63,080 nucleotides of DNA from DATAXV01 sp036272915. GTDB taxonomy: Bacteria > Chloroflexota > Dormibacteria > Dormibacterales > Dormibacteraceae. The translations under genes were made by a program, and so were the position numbers. Below the pieces are notes generated by a model. That model was given only the letters and a program-made list of their open reading frames with translations, had not been told where the DNA came from and made no database searches. Positions 23,321 through 31,570 of this stretch are shown one piece after another; position 1 is the stretch's first letter, and the number at the start of each line of letters is the position of its first letter. The DNA is taken from assembly GCA_036272915.1 (NCBI GenBank), contig DATAXV010000035.1:1-63080 (forward strand). Reading direction: 5' to 3'.

Positions 23321-25822
23321 ATGGACCGAGGGGGAACGGTCGAAGCGGCCAGCCGCGGACGCCTGTCGAGGGCGGCGGCCAGGGCGGCGGCGGCGCTCGT
23401 CGTCTGGGCGCCCAAGGTCTCGCCCACCGCCGTCCGGCGGCTCTACGCGACCGATGCCAGGGGGATCGTCGATTCGGACCTGATCGTCGAGGTGGGCGCG
23501 TCACTGATGGCCCGGTGCGAGGCGATCATCGCGGCGTCGGCGGCGTACCGGAGGGGACTGATCCGCTGCCCGGTCTGCTCCGGCGAGGTGCGCCGAACTC
23601 AGTCGATTCGTGTACGAGGCCAGGTCGTCGCCTGTTCCGGATGCGGATGGGCGACCACCTGGGGACTGTACTTCGACACGTTCAGCAACCCGACCTGGGA
23701 GGGCCAGGTCCGAGGCGGCCCGATAGACGAGTTCGCGGCCTTCTGCGAGACCTTCCGCGCGGCGCGCTCCACCCGGGAACGGCTGCTGGCGATCGACCGG
23801 CTGATCAACGTCTTTCACGCCGCCCTCCACCGACGTGTGAAGCGATCGACCCGGCCGGCCGCGGCGCAGCTGATCGAGGGGACGGTGACCGAGGTGCTCG
23901 ACCTACTGGACGACATCAGCGGCACCGGCGTTCTCCAGGTGTCAGCGGAGGAGTGCGCGCGGCGGGTTGATTCGCGGTTCAGAGCGCGACTCGGCGACAG
24001 CCTCCGCGCGATGCGCCGCGACGCCGCCCTGACCGGGCCGGCCCTCGCCCGTCGCGCGAGAACGACGGCCGGCGTCATCTGTCAGATCGAGATCGGACTC
24101 TCGGCCCCTCCCGCGGCCGTCGAGCGGATCGCGCGCGAGCTGGGCGCAAGTTCGGGTGCGGTGGATTCCCTGGTGGATGCCGCGCGAGCCACTCGGACGC
24201 CGCCCGATCGGAAGGTGAGCCCCACCGGTCCTTCCCGCTCACCGTGGGTCCACCGCCTGGGCCGAACAGACGCCGGGCCCGAGCTGCTGGGCGCCAAGGG
24301 CCACCGGCTCTCGGAGATGGTCAGGGCAGGACGGCCGGTCCCGCCGGGGTTTGTCATCAGCGCCGCCGCGTGCCGCATCTACCTGGCCACAGGTGGCCTT
24401 CCCGACGGGCTCTGGGCGGATGTCCGCCAGGCGATGGGGGAGCTCGAGGCCGCGACCGGTCACCGGTTCGGAGACCAGCGCGCCCCGCTGCTGGTCAGCG
24501 TCAGATCGGGGGCGGCGCGCTCGATGCCGGGCATGCTGGAGACGATCCTGAACGTCGGACTCAACGGTGAGCTCGTCAACGCGATGGGCTCGTACTACGG
24601 GGATGAGCGCGCCGCCGTCGATGCTCACCGCCGCCTTCTCCAGCTGTTCAGCTGCGCCGTCCATGGCGTCGAGCGGGAGCGCTTCGAGCATGAGCTGGCC
24701 TTGGCCAGGGCGGCCGCCGGGGTCTCTCGCGATGAGGATGTCCCGCTTGCCGATCTGCGCCACGTGGTGTCGCGCTTCGAGGAGATCTGTGATCGCCCCG
24801 GTGGGCTCCCGCACGATCCGTGGAAGCAGCTTGAGGACGCCGTACTCGCCGTCTTCCGGTCCTGGAACTCGCCGCGGGCGAGGGTCTACAGGGAGCTCGA
24901 GGCCATCCCAGCCGACCTCGGCACCGCGGTGACGGTGCAGTCCATGGTCCTCGGGAGCCTGACCGGCGCGTCAGGCAGCGGGGTCGCCATCAGCCGCGAC
25001 CCCGTGTCCGGCCGGAGGGGGTTGTGGGGAGACTTCCTTGCCGGGTCCCAGGGAACCGACGTGGTCGGGGGGATCCGCGCTCCAGGAGTCATGACTGAGC
25101 TGCGGGACCTTCTTCCCGAGGTTCACGCCGAGCTTCTCGGCCACGTGCGGGCGCTGGAGCGAGCTGAGCGCGGGCCTGTGGAGACCGAGTTCACGGTCGA
25201 ACGGGGGCGGCTGTACCTGCTCCAGGTACGTCCGGCTCGGCTGAGCGCGGCAGGGGAGGTTCGCGCCGCCGTCGAGATGGTCGATGAGGGTCTGATCTCC
25301 GAGTCGGACGCGGTCCTCAGGATTGATGGCAGCGCACGACCGCCCAATCGACTGGTCGTCGACGTGGGCAGGGCCGGTCCGCCTCTGGTCAGTGGAGTAG
25401 CGGCATCGGCGGGCGCGGCGACTGGGCGAATCGCACTCGACTGTGAGAAGGCCCGTTCCTGGGCGGCCGAGAGCAGGAGCGTGGTGCTGTTCCGGCCCGA
25501 GACGACCTCGGACGACGTCGAGGGTGTCGCCGCCTCTCAGGGTCTCATCACCCTGACCGGTGGCGCCGCCAGCCACGGCGCACTGGTGGCGAGAGCTCTC
25601 GGACTCCCCTGCGTCGTCGGCGTCAGCGGGATCAAGATCGACCTCGAACGGCGTGAAGCCAGGTGCGGTGGGGTCGTGCTGCGCGAGGGGGTCGAGGTGA
25701 CCATCGACGGCTCCAGCGGGGCCATCTATGCCGGCTCGGTTCCGTGCGTCGAGCCCGACGACCCCTATCTCCAACGGATCCGAACGTGGGCACAGCCACC
25801 CGAGACGCGGACGAGCCGTTGA
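23321..25822 (+). CDS. Zinc ribbon - XRE helix-turn-helix - PPDK N-terminal/swivel domain chimera
   Basis: The 833-residue protein combines parts not normally joined. Residues 85-110 form a four-cysteine ribbon (C-P-V-C ... C-S-G-C). Residues 225-275 look like an XRE-type helix-turn-helix (R-L-G-D-S-L-R-A-M-R-R-D ... A-V-E-R-I-A-R-E-L-G). From about 317 to 640 comes the ATP-grasp part of pyruvate phosphate dikinase (L-L-G-A-K-G-H-R-L-S-E-M, S-V-R-S-G-A-A-R-S-M-P-G-M). From 686 comes the swivelling domain with the phosphorylatable His in G-G-A-A-S-H-G-A-L-V-A-R. The PEP/pyruvate barrel is absent, and there is no room for a rifampin-binding domain. It may phosphorylate an unknown acceptor, or sense ATP/phosphate state and regulate genes. 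Domain calls are good; function is open. Confidence 0.88.
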   Translation: MDRGGTVEAASRGRLSRAAARAAAALVVWAPKVSPTAVRRLYATDARGIVDSDLIVEVGASLMARCEAIIAASAAYRRGLIRCPVCSGEVRRTQSIRVRGQVVACSGCGWATTWGLYFDTFSNPTWEGQVRGGPIDEFAAFCETFRAARSTRERLLAIDRLINVFHAALHRRVKRSTRPAAAQLIEGTVTEVLDLLDDISGTGVLQVSAEECARRVDSRFRARLGDSLRAMRRDAALTGPALARRARTTAGVICQIEIGLSAPPAAVERIARELGASSGAVDSLVDAARATRTPPDRKVSPTGPSRSPWVHRLGRTDAGPELLGAKGHRLSEMVRAGRPVPPGFVISAAACRIYLATGGLPDGLWADVRQAMGELEAATGHRFGDQRAPLLVSVRSGAARSMPGMLETILNVGLNGELVNAMGSYYGDERAAVDAHRRLLQLFSCAVHGVERERFEHELALARAAAGVSRDEDVPLADLRHVVSRFEEICDRPGGLPHDPWKQLEDAVLAVFRSWNSPRARVYRELEAIPADLGTAVTVQSMVLGSLTGASGSGVAISRDPVSGRRGLWGDFLAGSQGTDVVGGIRAPGVMTELRDLLPEVHAELLGHVRALERAERGPVETEFTVERGRLYLLQVRPARLSAAGEVRAAVEMVDEGLISESDAVLRIDGSARPPNRLVVDVGRAGPPLVSGVAASAGAATGRIALDCEKARSWAAESRSVVLFRPETTSDDVEGVAASQGLITLTGGAASHGALVARALGLPCVVGVSGIKIDLERREARCGGVVLREGVEVTIDGSSGAIYAGSVPCVEPDDPYLQRIRTWAQPPETRTSR

Positions 25823-25951
25823 AGAGGAGCAGCGGGATGGCGGCGAAGAACGGCCAGATCAGTGATGCCCAGGGCCCATAGGCATCCGTCCCGGATCCCG
25901 GCGCGATGTCCTATGGTCAGCATTTGTCGTTACAACCAACACTGAAGGTGC

Positions 25952-26218
25952 ATGGATAGATATCGCCAGGAGTGGGCGAATTCCCACTATGTCATCAGGG
26001 ACACGTTCAGTGGCGACCTGGTTCCCCACCTCGTGCTTGACGGGCCAGAGCGGTTCCGCTCGCTTCGGCGTGTTCAGCGTCGCATGGCTGATCTCGAAGG
26101 AAGGCGCCCATATGCGGCCGCGATCCAGTCGATGCCCAATGTGGTCGAGGTGGTGACAACGTGGCTTAGCGACTCAGGGTTGTTCGAGCGGCAGTCGGAT
26201 ACACAGCCGGCCACGTAG
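25952..26218 (+). CDS. Small hypothetical protein
   Basis: The 88-residue protein starts M-D-R-Y-R-Q-E-W-A-N-S-H-Y-V-I-R after GAAGG at a suitable distance. It has a clear mix of strand (Y-V-I-R-D-T-F, L-V-P-H-L-V-L) and a basic helix (R-F-R-S-L-R-R-V-Q-R-R-M-A-D-L). I do not recognise a family. Base composition is noticeably less GC-rich than its neighbours, which suggests recent arrival. It stands alone, 130 bases after the chimera. Confidence 0.5.
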   Translation: MDRYRQEWANSHYVIRDTFSGDLVPHLVLDGPERFRSLRRVQRRMADLEGRRPYAAAIQSMPNVVEVVTTWLSDSGLFERQSDTQPAT

Positions 26219-26606
26219 GTACCTCCTTCTCGCCGAGGATTCGTCCGGTCTCCGCGTGCGCAGCTCGGCGGCCAACGCATCCAATGGGCAAACCTGACAA
26301 GCAACAGTGCCTCAAGGCCTGTTCTCGCCAGTGGATGGCTGGATTGGTTCGTGTGTCGCCGATCAATCCACGCTCCCATCAGTGGCGTCGTCCATGCCCG
26401 GCACTGCCACGAGGGAGGCGCCGCCTGTGGAAGGTCAAACTCGCAGGTGAAGGACGGACCACCACGCCGACGGGTTCGATCCAGCGCGTTGTCGCAGGGG
26501 TAAGCGGTGAGGCGTTGGGGGCGGGCTTCGATTCGGTGTGACGTGGGGGATGGAATAAGGCCAGGGGATCCCGGCCGGATCTCCTCCAGGGCCGCTCGCG
26601 TTCGGA
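26219..26606. other. Gene-free stretch
   Basis: Nearly 400 bases between the small hypothetical gene and the TetR gene. Short frames occur on both strands, but none has a ribosome site and a protein-like composition. The DNA is less GC-rich than the rest of the window. I see no terminator or repeat. Confidence 0.4.
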
Positions 26607-27263
26607 TCAGGCGGGGGAGGGGCGGCGTTGGTGCGCTCGGACGATGAGGTTCGCCGTGTCGCGGGCGATGTCGTTGACCTCACCGGCGCCGAGGGGCTCG
26701 ATACCGCGCAGGGAGCGGACCTGTGCCTCGGTGGAGGCGAGGAAGAAGAACTGGCGCGCGGCGGTGGTCGGATCGGGGACCGTGAGCGTACCGCTGTGAT
26801 CGCAGGCGGCGAGGTAGGCGGCGATTGCGCCGATGAGGCTCTGCCCGCGCTCGTCGTCGCGCCAGGAGCGTTGCAGTTCGGGGTGATGGGTGAGCTCCGC
26901 GATGGTGAGGCGGTGTAGCGCGGCGATCTCGGGTGCGGTGACGCCGCGGATGAGCCACTTGGCGGCGTTGGTCAGGTCGGCCTCGGGATCTCCGGTGTCG
27001 GTGATCAGGTCGGCTCGGTCGAGAGAGCTGGCGGCGTGAGCGTGCTCGACCACGGCCAGGAAGAGCTGTTGCTTGTCACCGAAGTGCCCGTACACGGTCT
27101 GCTTGCCGACGCCGGCGGCCTCGGCGATGGCGTCGACGCTGGCGCGGGTGTATCCCTCGCGCAGGAAGACCTCGGTGGCGGCGTTGAGGATCGCGGCGTG
27201 CTTGGCCGGTGAGCGCCGGCCCCGGCCTGGCTGCTGGGACTCGAAGGCGGTGGGCGTCGCCAT
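26607..27263 (-). CDS. TetR-family transcriptional repressor
   Basis: The 218-residue protein has the TetR N-terminal helix-turn-helix at about residues 20-66 (I-L-N-A-A-T-E-V-F-L-R-E-G-Y, G-V-G-K-Q-T-V-Y-G-H-F). A helical ligand domain follows, similar to the TetR_C group often paired with drug exporters. It diverges from the MFS exporter gene, and the 90-base gap contains an inverted repeat with TAGACGG/CCGTCTA arms. It very likely represses that exporter and itself. The start at 27263 is an ATG with a proline/glutamine-rich leader. Confidence 0.92.
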   Translation of the reverse strand: MATPTAFESQQPGRGRRSPAKHAAILNAATEVFLREGYTRASVDAIAEAAGVGKQTVYGHFGDKQQLFLAVVEHAHAASSLDRADLITDTGDPEADLTNAAKWLIRGVTAPEIAALHRLTIAELTHHPELQRSWRDDERGQSLIGAIAAYLAACDHSGTLTVPDPTTAARQFFFLASTEAQVRSLRGIEPLGAGEVNDIARDTANLIVRAHQRRPSPA

Positions 27264-27285
27264 GGGCGCCAGCCTACCACCTTGC

Positions 27286-27306
27286 TAGACGGGACGGTTC
27301 CGTCTA
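27286..27306. promoter_or_regulatory. TetR operator candidate between tetR and the MFS exporter
   Basis: TAGACGG (27286-27292) and CCGTCTA (27300-27306) form a 7-bp inverted repeat with a 7-base spacer. A further CCGTCTA half site lies at 27325-27331. The layout is typical of a divergent TetR/exporter control region. Confidence 0.6.
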
Positions 27307-27352
27307 ATCTTAAATGGAACTTGACCGTCTAGTCTCATCTGGAGCCCGTCCC

Positions 27353-28837
27353 ATGACCCCATCGACGACGACCGCAGCCGGCGACCTCGACGACCACGCG
27401 CTCCGGGCTGCCCGCCTCGGGCGTGATCCTCTCGATCCGGCCCTGATCAAGCTGGCTCTGGTGCTGATGCTCGGCTCACTCGCGTCCGGGTTGGACACCA
27501 CGATCGCCAACGTCGCGCTGGACCGGCTCGGCCACAGCTTCGACGTGTCGGTGGCGACTGTGCAGTGGGTGAGCACCGGGTACCTGCTGGCGCTGACCAT
27601 GGTCATCCCGTTGACCGGGTGGGCCACCGACCGGTTCGGGGCGCGCGCGATGTGGCTGGCGTCGCTGGGCACGTTCCTGCTCGGGTCGATGCTGTGCGGG
27701 ATCGCGTGGTCGATGTCGGCGCTGATCGCGTTCCGGGTGCTGCAGGGTCTCGGGGGCGGGATGCTGCTGCCACTGGTCCGGGTGATCCTGGGCCGGGCCG
27801 CGGGGCAGGAGCGGATGGGCCGGGCGATGGTGTTCGTCGCCGTCCCGGGCGGACTGGCCCCGGTGCTGGGACCGATCCTCGGCGGGCTGGTCGTGGGCGG
27901 ACTCGGCTGGCGGTGGGCCTTCTACATCAACGCCCCCCTCTGCCTTCTCGGCCTCATGCTGGCCTGGCGGCTGGTTCCCGGCGGCGAGCGCAACAGCCGC
28001 CGAGGTCGGCTTGATCTGCTCGGTCTTGGCCTGCTGGCCGTCGGGCTGGCCGCGGTCGTGGACGGTCTGTCCGAGGTCGGCAACAACGACGGATTCGCCG
28101 CCCTCTCCGCGTGGCTGCCGCTCGTCTTCGGTGCCGTACTGCTCGCTGCCTACGTCATCCACGCGCTCTTGAGCCGGACCGAGCCGATCATCGACCTCCG
28201 GCTGTTCGCGGTGCGATCGTTCACCGCCTCATCGATCCTGCAGTTCCTGCTCGGCGGATCACTGTTCGGTGCCGTCTTCCTGCTGCCGCTGTACTACCAG
28301 CAAGCCCAGCACGTCGGTGTGCTGCACGCCGGACTGCTCCTCGCGCCGCTCGGCGCGGGCATGAGTCTGGCCATGACCTACGTCGGCAGGCTCATCGACC
28401 GCACCGGCGCCGAACGCACCATCACGCTCGTCGGCATGGGACTGGCCGTCGCCGGCCTGGTGCCCTACACCCTGGTCGGCACCACGGCCGGTCAGGTCCT
28501 GCTCGCCGTGGGCCTGTTTCTCACCGGCCTCGGTCAAGGCGCGGTGAAGTTGACCGCGTTCACCGCCACCTATCGGGGCCTGACACCCGCGCAGGTGGCC
28601 CCGGCGACCAGTGCCAACCGCATCCGGCAACAGCTCGGCGGAGTCCTCGGCACGGTGGCGCTCGCGCTCATCCTCCAGCACACCGCCACCACACAGGCAG
28701 TTCCCGCCGCGTTCGGGAGCACGTTCACCTGGGCGCTCGGCCTGACCGCCATCGCGGTCATCCCCGCCCTCGCCCTGCCACGACGCCGACGACCCGTCCT
28801 CGAACACACGCACGATGAGCGCAAGGGGTCTCGGTAG
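27353..28837 (+). CDS. DHA2-type (EmrB/QacA) major facilitator drug exporter
   Basis: The 494-residue protein has about 14 predicted membrane spans. It carries the DHA2 motifs, including L-D-T-T-I-A-N-V-A-L near the start of span 1, T-D-R-F-G-A-R in the first cytoplasmic loop and G-G-L-V-V-G-G-L-G-W-R-W in the middle. It should pump hydrophobic or cationic compounds out by proton antiport. The ATG at 27353 lies about 12 bases after GGAG and gives the usual short leader; an earlier in-frame ATG at 27314 falls inside the operator region. It is divergent from the TetR gene. Confidence 0.92.
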   Translation: MTPSTTTAAGDLDDHALRAARLGRDPLDPALIKLALVLMLGSLASGLDTTIANVALDRLGHSFDVSVATVQWVSTGYLLALTMVIPLTGWATDRFGARAMWLASLGTFLLGSMLCGIAWSMSALIAFRVLQGLGGGMLLPLVRVILGRAAGQERMGRAMVFVAVPGGLAPVLGPILGGLVVGGLGWRWAFYINAPLCLLGLMLAWRLVPGGERNSRRGRLDLLGLGLLAVGLAAVVDGLSEVGNNDGFAALSAWLPLVFGAVLLAAYVIHALLSRTEPIIDLRLFAVRSFTASSILQFLLGGSLFGAVFLLPLYYQQAQHVGVLHAGLLLAPLGAGMSLAMTYVGRLIDRTGAERTITLVGMGLAVAGLVPYTLVGTTAGQVLLAVGLFLTGLGQGAVKLTAFTATYRGLTPAQVAPATSANRIRQQLGGVLGTVALALILQHTATTQAVPAAFGSTFTWALGLTAIAVIPALALPRRRRPVLEHTHDERKGSR

Positions 28838-28870
28838 GATGACGCCTCGGTCGGCGCACCATTGGAGTGG

Positions 28871-29284
28871 ATGAGGATCGAGCGCGCGACCGAGATGAGC
28901 GACATCGAGGCCGCCGGTGCGCTGTTCGACAGGCGACCGGATCCCGCGGCGTCGACCCGATTCCTGGTCAGACACGGGCACCACCTGCTCGTCGCCTATG
29001 AGGGGGCCAGTGCGGTCGGGTTCGTGACCGGCGTCGAGATGACGCATCCGGACAAGGGGACGGAGATGTTCCTGTACGAGCTCGGAGTGGCCGAGCCCCA
29101 CCGGCGCCACGGGATCGGTTCCCGCCTGGTCGCGAGCCTGCGGGACCTCGCCCGCGACCGGGGTTGCTACGGGATGTGGGTGCTGACGGACCGGGACAAC
29201 GGGGCCGCGACGGCGACCTACCTCGCCGCCGGCGCGGCCGCGGAGGGCCAGGAGACCATGCTGTCATGGGACCTGAGCAGATGA
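28871..29284 (+). CDS. GNAT acetyltransferase resembling AAC(3)-I aminoglycoside acetyltransferases
   Basis: The 137-residue protein has the GNAT acetyl-CoA motif R-R-H-G-I-G-S-R-L-V near residue 79. It is preceded by M-F-L-Y-E-L-G-V-A and followed by a Val-Leu-Thr-Asp-Arg-Asp strand, an order and spacing that recall AAC(3)-I enzymes. It could acetylate an aminoglycoside or another amine. ATG 28871 sits right after GGAGTGG. It follows the exporter by 33 bases and its stop overlaps the next ATG by four bases, so the three may be co-transcribed. The antibiotic link is inference. Confidence 0.82.
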   Translation: MRIERATEMSDIEAAGALFDRRPDPAASTRFLVRHGHHLLVAYEGASAVGFVTGVEMTHPDKGTEMFLYELGVAEPHRRHGIGSRLVASLRDLARDRGCYGMWVLTDRDNGAATATYLAAGAAAEGQETMLSWDLSR

Positions 29285-30108
29285 AGGGATCGAGCGGCCG
29301 AAGACCGCGGCCGGCCCTCGCCGCCGTGCTGGTCGCCGCCCTGGTCGTGGTCGTCGCCTGCGGCGGTTCGGGGAGCCCCACGTCAGGTTCCGGCTGGCAC
29401 CTGATCTGGTCCGACGGCTTCAGCGGGACCAGCCTCTCGGGGAGGTGGAACGCCGAGCGCGTCGCCAGCCCCCGCAACCACGAGCTCGAGTACTACGTGC
29501 CGCAGAACGCTTCCGTCGGTGACGGTGACCTCACGCTCACCAGCCAGCGACAGTCGTACCAGGGCTTCGGCTACACCTCCGCCGCCGTCGACACCTACCG
29601 GAAGTTCTCCTTCACCTACGGCAAGGTCGTGATCCGGGCCAAGCTGCCGCAGATGGGCCAGGGGATCTGGCCGGCATTGTGGATGCTGGGCACGGGGTGC
29701 AACCCGGTCGGGCAGCCATGTCCCTGGCCGACCCGGACGGCGGATGAGATCGACCTCATCGAGGCGGTCAACTCGCCCTCGAAGATCTTCATGACACCGC
29801 ATTACGGGCCGTACGTCGGCGACGACATCGGCCCAGGCAGCTGCACCTACAATGGGGCCGACCTCTCCAGCTCCTTCCACACCTACACCGTCCTGTGGGC
29901 ACCGGGGGGCCACCTCACCTGGTACATAGATGGCCAGGTGCGGTGCCAGCGCACCGCCACCGGCTATTTCCGTGGTCCGATGTACCTGATCATGAACACG
30001 GCCATCGGCGGCAGCTTCCCGGGCTCGCCGGCCAGCTCGACGGCCTTCCCCCAGCAGTTCAAGATCGACTCCGTCCGCGTCTACCAGAGCGGGCCCGCGT
30101 CGTCCTGA
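29281..30108 (+). CDS. Secreted GH16-family glycosidase lipoprotein
   Basis: The 275-residue protein has a signal peptide (L-A-A-V-L-V-A-A-L-V-V-V-V) and a lipobox V-V-A-C-G, so it is probably lipid-anchored outside the membrane. The rest is a GH16 jelly roll with the catalytic E-I-D-L-I-E motif near residues 156-161 and the usual W-P-A-L-W-M-L before it. Relatives cut beta-1,3 or mixed-linked glucans and other polysaccharides. The ATG at 29281 overlaps the GNAT stop; a start 15 bases earlier is also possible. Length is normal for a one-domain enzyme. Confidence 0.9.
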   Translation: MKGSSGRRPRPALAAVLVAALVVVVACGGSGSPTSGSGWHLIWSDGFSGTSLSGRWNAERVASPRNHELEYYVPQNASVGDGDLTLTSQRQSYQGFGYTSAAVDTYRKFSFTYGKVVIRAKLPQMGQGIWPALWMLGTGCNPVGQPCPWPTRTADEIDLIEAVNSPSKIFMTPHYGPYVGDDIGPGSCTYNGADLSSSFHTYTVLWAPGGHLTWYIDGQVRCQRTATGYFRGPMYLIMNTAIGGSFPGSPASSTAFPQQFKIDSVRVYQSGPASS

Positions 30109-30133
30109 TCGGGCTCCGGTGGGAGCGTGGTGC

Positions 30134-30913
30134 TCATCCCTCCAGCGCCTCCGCCAGCTTCCTCCGGCGCTCCTCGAGGTAGATGAGGTCCCGGCGATAG
30201 TGCTCGACGTGTGGCCCGGTGTCCGTCATCGCGGCGACGCGATCGAGGATCGTCTCGACCAGCCCTGAGTGGTCGGCCAGGCCATAGCCATCGCAGAAGC
30301 GGCGCAGGCGCGACTCCTCGCTCCAGCCCCCCGGCAGGGGGTACGCCGCCCGCGCTTCGGGGTGGGTCAGCGGAGCGAACCGGTAGGCCGCGTGCGCGAT
30401 GTCCCAGATCCGGGGCCCTGGGCCGGCGTAATCCCAGTCGATGAGGGCGGTGGCGCGGCCGGTCACGAAGACGGTGTTGTAGGGGGCTACGTCGTTGTGG
30501 CAGATGACCTCGCGGCGCGCAGGGTCGGGGAAGGGGAGCCGCCATGGCGTGTCGATCACTGCCGGGAGCACCGAGGTCAGGTCGTGGAGGCGACGGAGAA
30601 GACGCGCGATGCGATCCAGCGTGTCGTCCGACCACACCACCTCGGTGCCCGGATAGTGGCCGATCTGCCCGGGCAGGAAGGTGAGGATCTCACGCCCCTC
30701 GCCGTCGATGCCGAGCACTCGCGGCGCGCCCTCGTAGCCGGCGCTCTCGAGGTGACGCAGCAGCGCGTGGACGGAGGGTGTCCACGGCCCGACCTGCCGC
30801 CTGACCGTGTTCCCGACCCTGACCACCGGGCTCGTGTTGCCGCCCTCCAGCGGGATCTCCTCCGACGAGCGGTCAGCGCAGCCCGCCTCGACCCTCTCAG
30901 ACCCGTCCGTCAT
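30134..30913 (-). CDS. APH-fold phosphotransferase
   Basis: The 259-residue protein has a short N-lobe with G-N-T-V-R-R-Q-V-G, the catalytic loop V-I-C-H-N-D-V-A-P-Y-N-T-V-F (HND in place of HGD, as in many choline/macrolide-type kinases) and the metal site L-I-D-W-D-Y-A-G-P-G-P. It should phosphorylate a small hydroxylated compound. Its start overlaps the 3' end of the upstream GNAT gene by 17 bases, so the pair are co-transcribed on the minus strand. Substrate unknown; it is one of five such kinases in the window. Confidence 0.88.
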   Translation of the reverse strand: MTDGSERVEAGCADRSSEEIPLEGGNTSPVVRVGNTVRRQVGPWTPSVHALLRHLESAGYEGAPRVLGIDGEGREILTFLPGQIGHYPGTEVVWSDDTLDRIARLLRRLHDLTSVLPAVIDTPWRLPFPDPARREVICHNDVAPYNTVFVTGRATALIDWDYAGPGPRIWDIAHAAYRFAPLTHPEARAAYPLPGGWSEESRLRRFCDGYGLADHSGLVETILDRVAAMTDTGPHVEHYRRDLIYLEERRRKLAEALEG

Positions 30914-31487
30914 CGTCGGGCTCTTCCGGCCGCTTCAGCGCCCAGACCATCTCCCGTCCGGTGCCGCCAGGCGCTCGGGGACCGTCGACGGCGCGCACCT
31001 CGACCAGCTCGTACCCGAGGCGCCGGGGAATCGCGGCGCTCCGGTGGTTGGCCTCGTCGCACAGGATGGTGACGCGCTCCACCCCGGGAAGTGCCAGCGC
31101 CGCCTCCGTGACCGCGCGGGCGGCCCCTGTCGCGAAACCCTGCCCGACGCGCGCCACGTGCAACCAGTAGCCGATCTCCATCTCGCCCCGGTTCGAGGTC
31201 GGATGCACGCCGATCCCGCCCAGGATCGAGCCTGATCCGGGGTCGAAGATGCCATAGTCGAACCCGTCGCGACGGTCCCACCGGTCCCCCACCCGGTCCA
31301 GGTAGTCACGCTGCTCCTGGATACGGCCGGTCCGGCCGGCCGCCCAGACAAGCCACCGGCCAATGTGGTCGCGGCTCTCCATCACGGCGCTGTTCAGGGC
31401 TTCGAGATCCCGCACCTCCCAGCGCCGCAGCAGCAGCCCCTCGGCCGCGACTCGCTGTGGTGGGCTGTCGGTCAGCCAGGTCGACAT
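30897..31487 (-). CDS. GNAT N-acetyltransferase (RimJ/RimL type)
   Basis: The 196-residue protein has the RimJ/RimL layout: L-L-L-R-R-W-E-V-R-D at the start, G-E-M-E-I-G-Y-W-L-H-V-A-R in the middle, and an acetyl-CoA site V-G-Q-G-F-A-T-G-A-A-R-A near residue 115. The final strand pattern is I-P-R-R-L-G-Y-E. Members acetylate ribosomal protein N-termini or small amines. It overlaps the kinase gene downstream. The target is unknown. Confidence 0.88.
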   Translation of the reverse strand: MSTWLTDSPPQRVAAEGLLLRRWEVRDLEALNSAVMESRDHIGRWLVWAAGRTGRIQEQRDYLDRVGDRWDRRDGFDYGIFDPGSGSILGGIGVHPTSNRGEMEIGYWLHVARVGQGFATGAARAVTEAALALPGVERVTILCDEANHRSAAIPRRLGYELVEVRAVDGPRAPGGTGREMVWALKRPEEPDDDGRV

Positions 31488-31570
31488 CGCGCGATTGTAG
31501 AGCGCGAGTGCCGGTGGGCCGAGGCCCTCCGGCCGGGTTCTGTGGTTTGGCAGGGTAGGGTCAGAGGGCG

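Noticed and set aside
23321..25822. Rifampin phosphotransferase identity for the PPDK-like chimera
   Set aside because: The large drug-binding domain between the ATP-grasp and swivel domains is absent.
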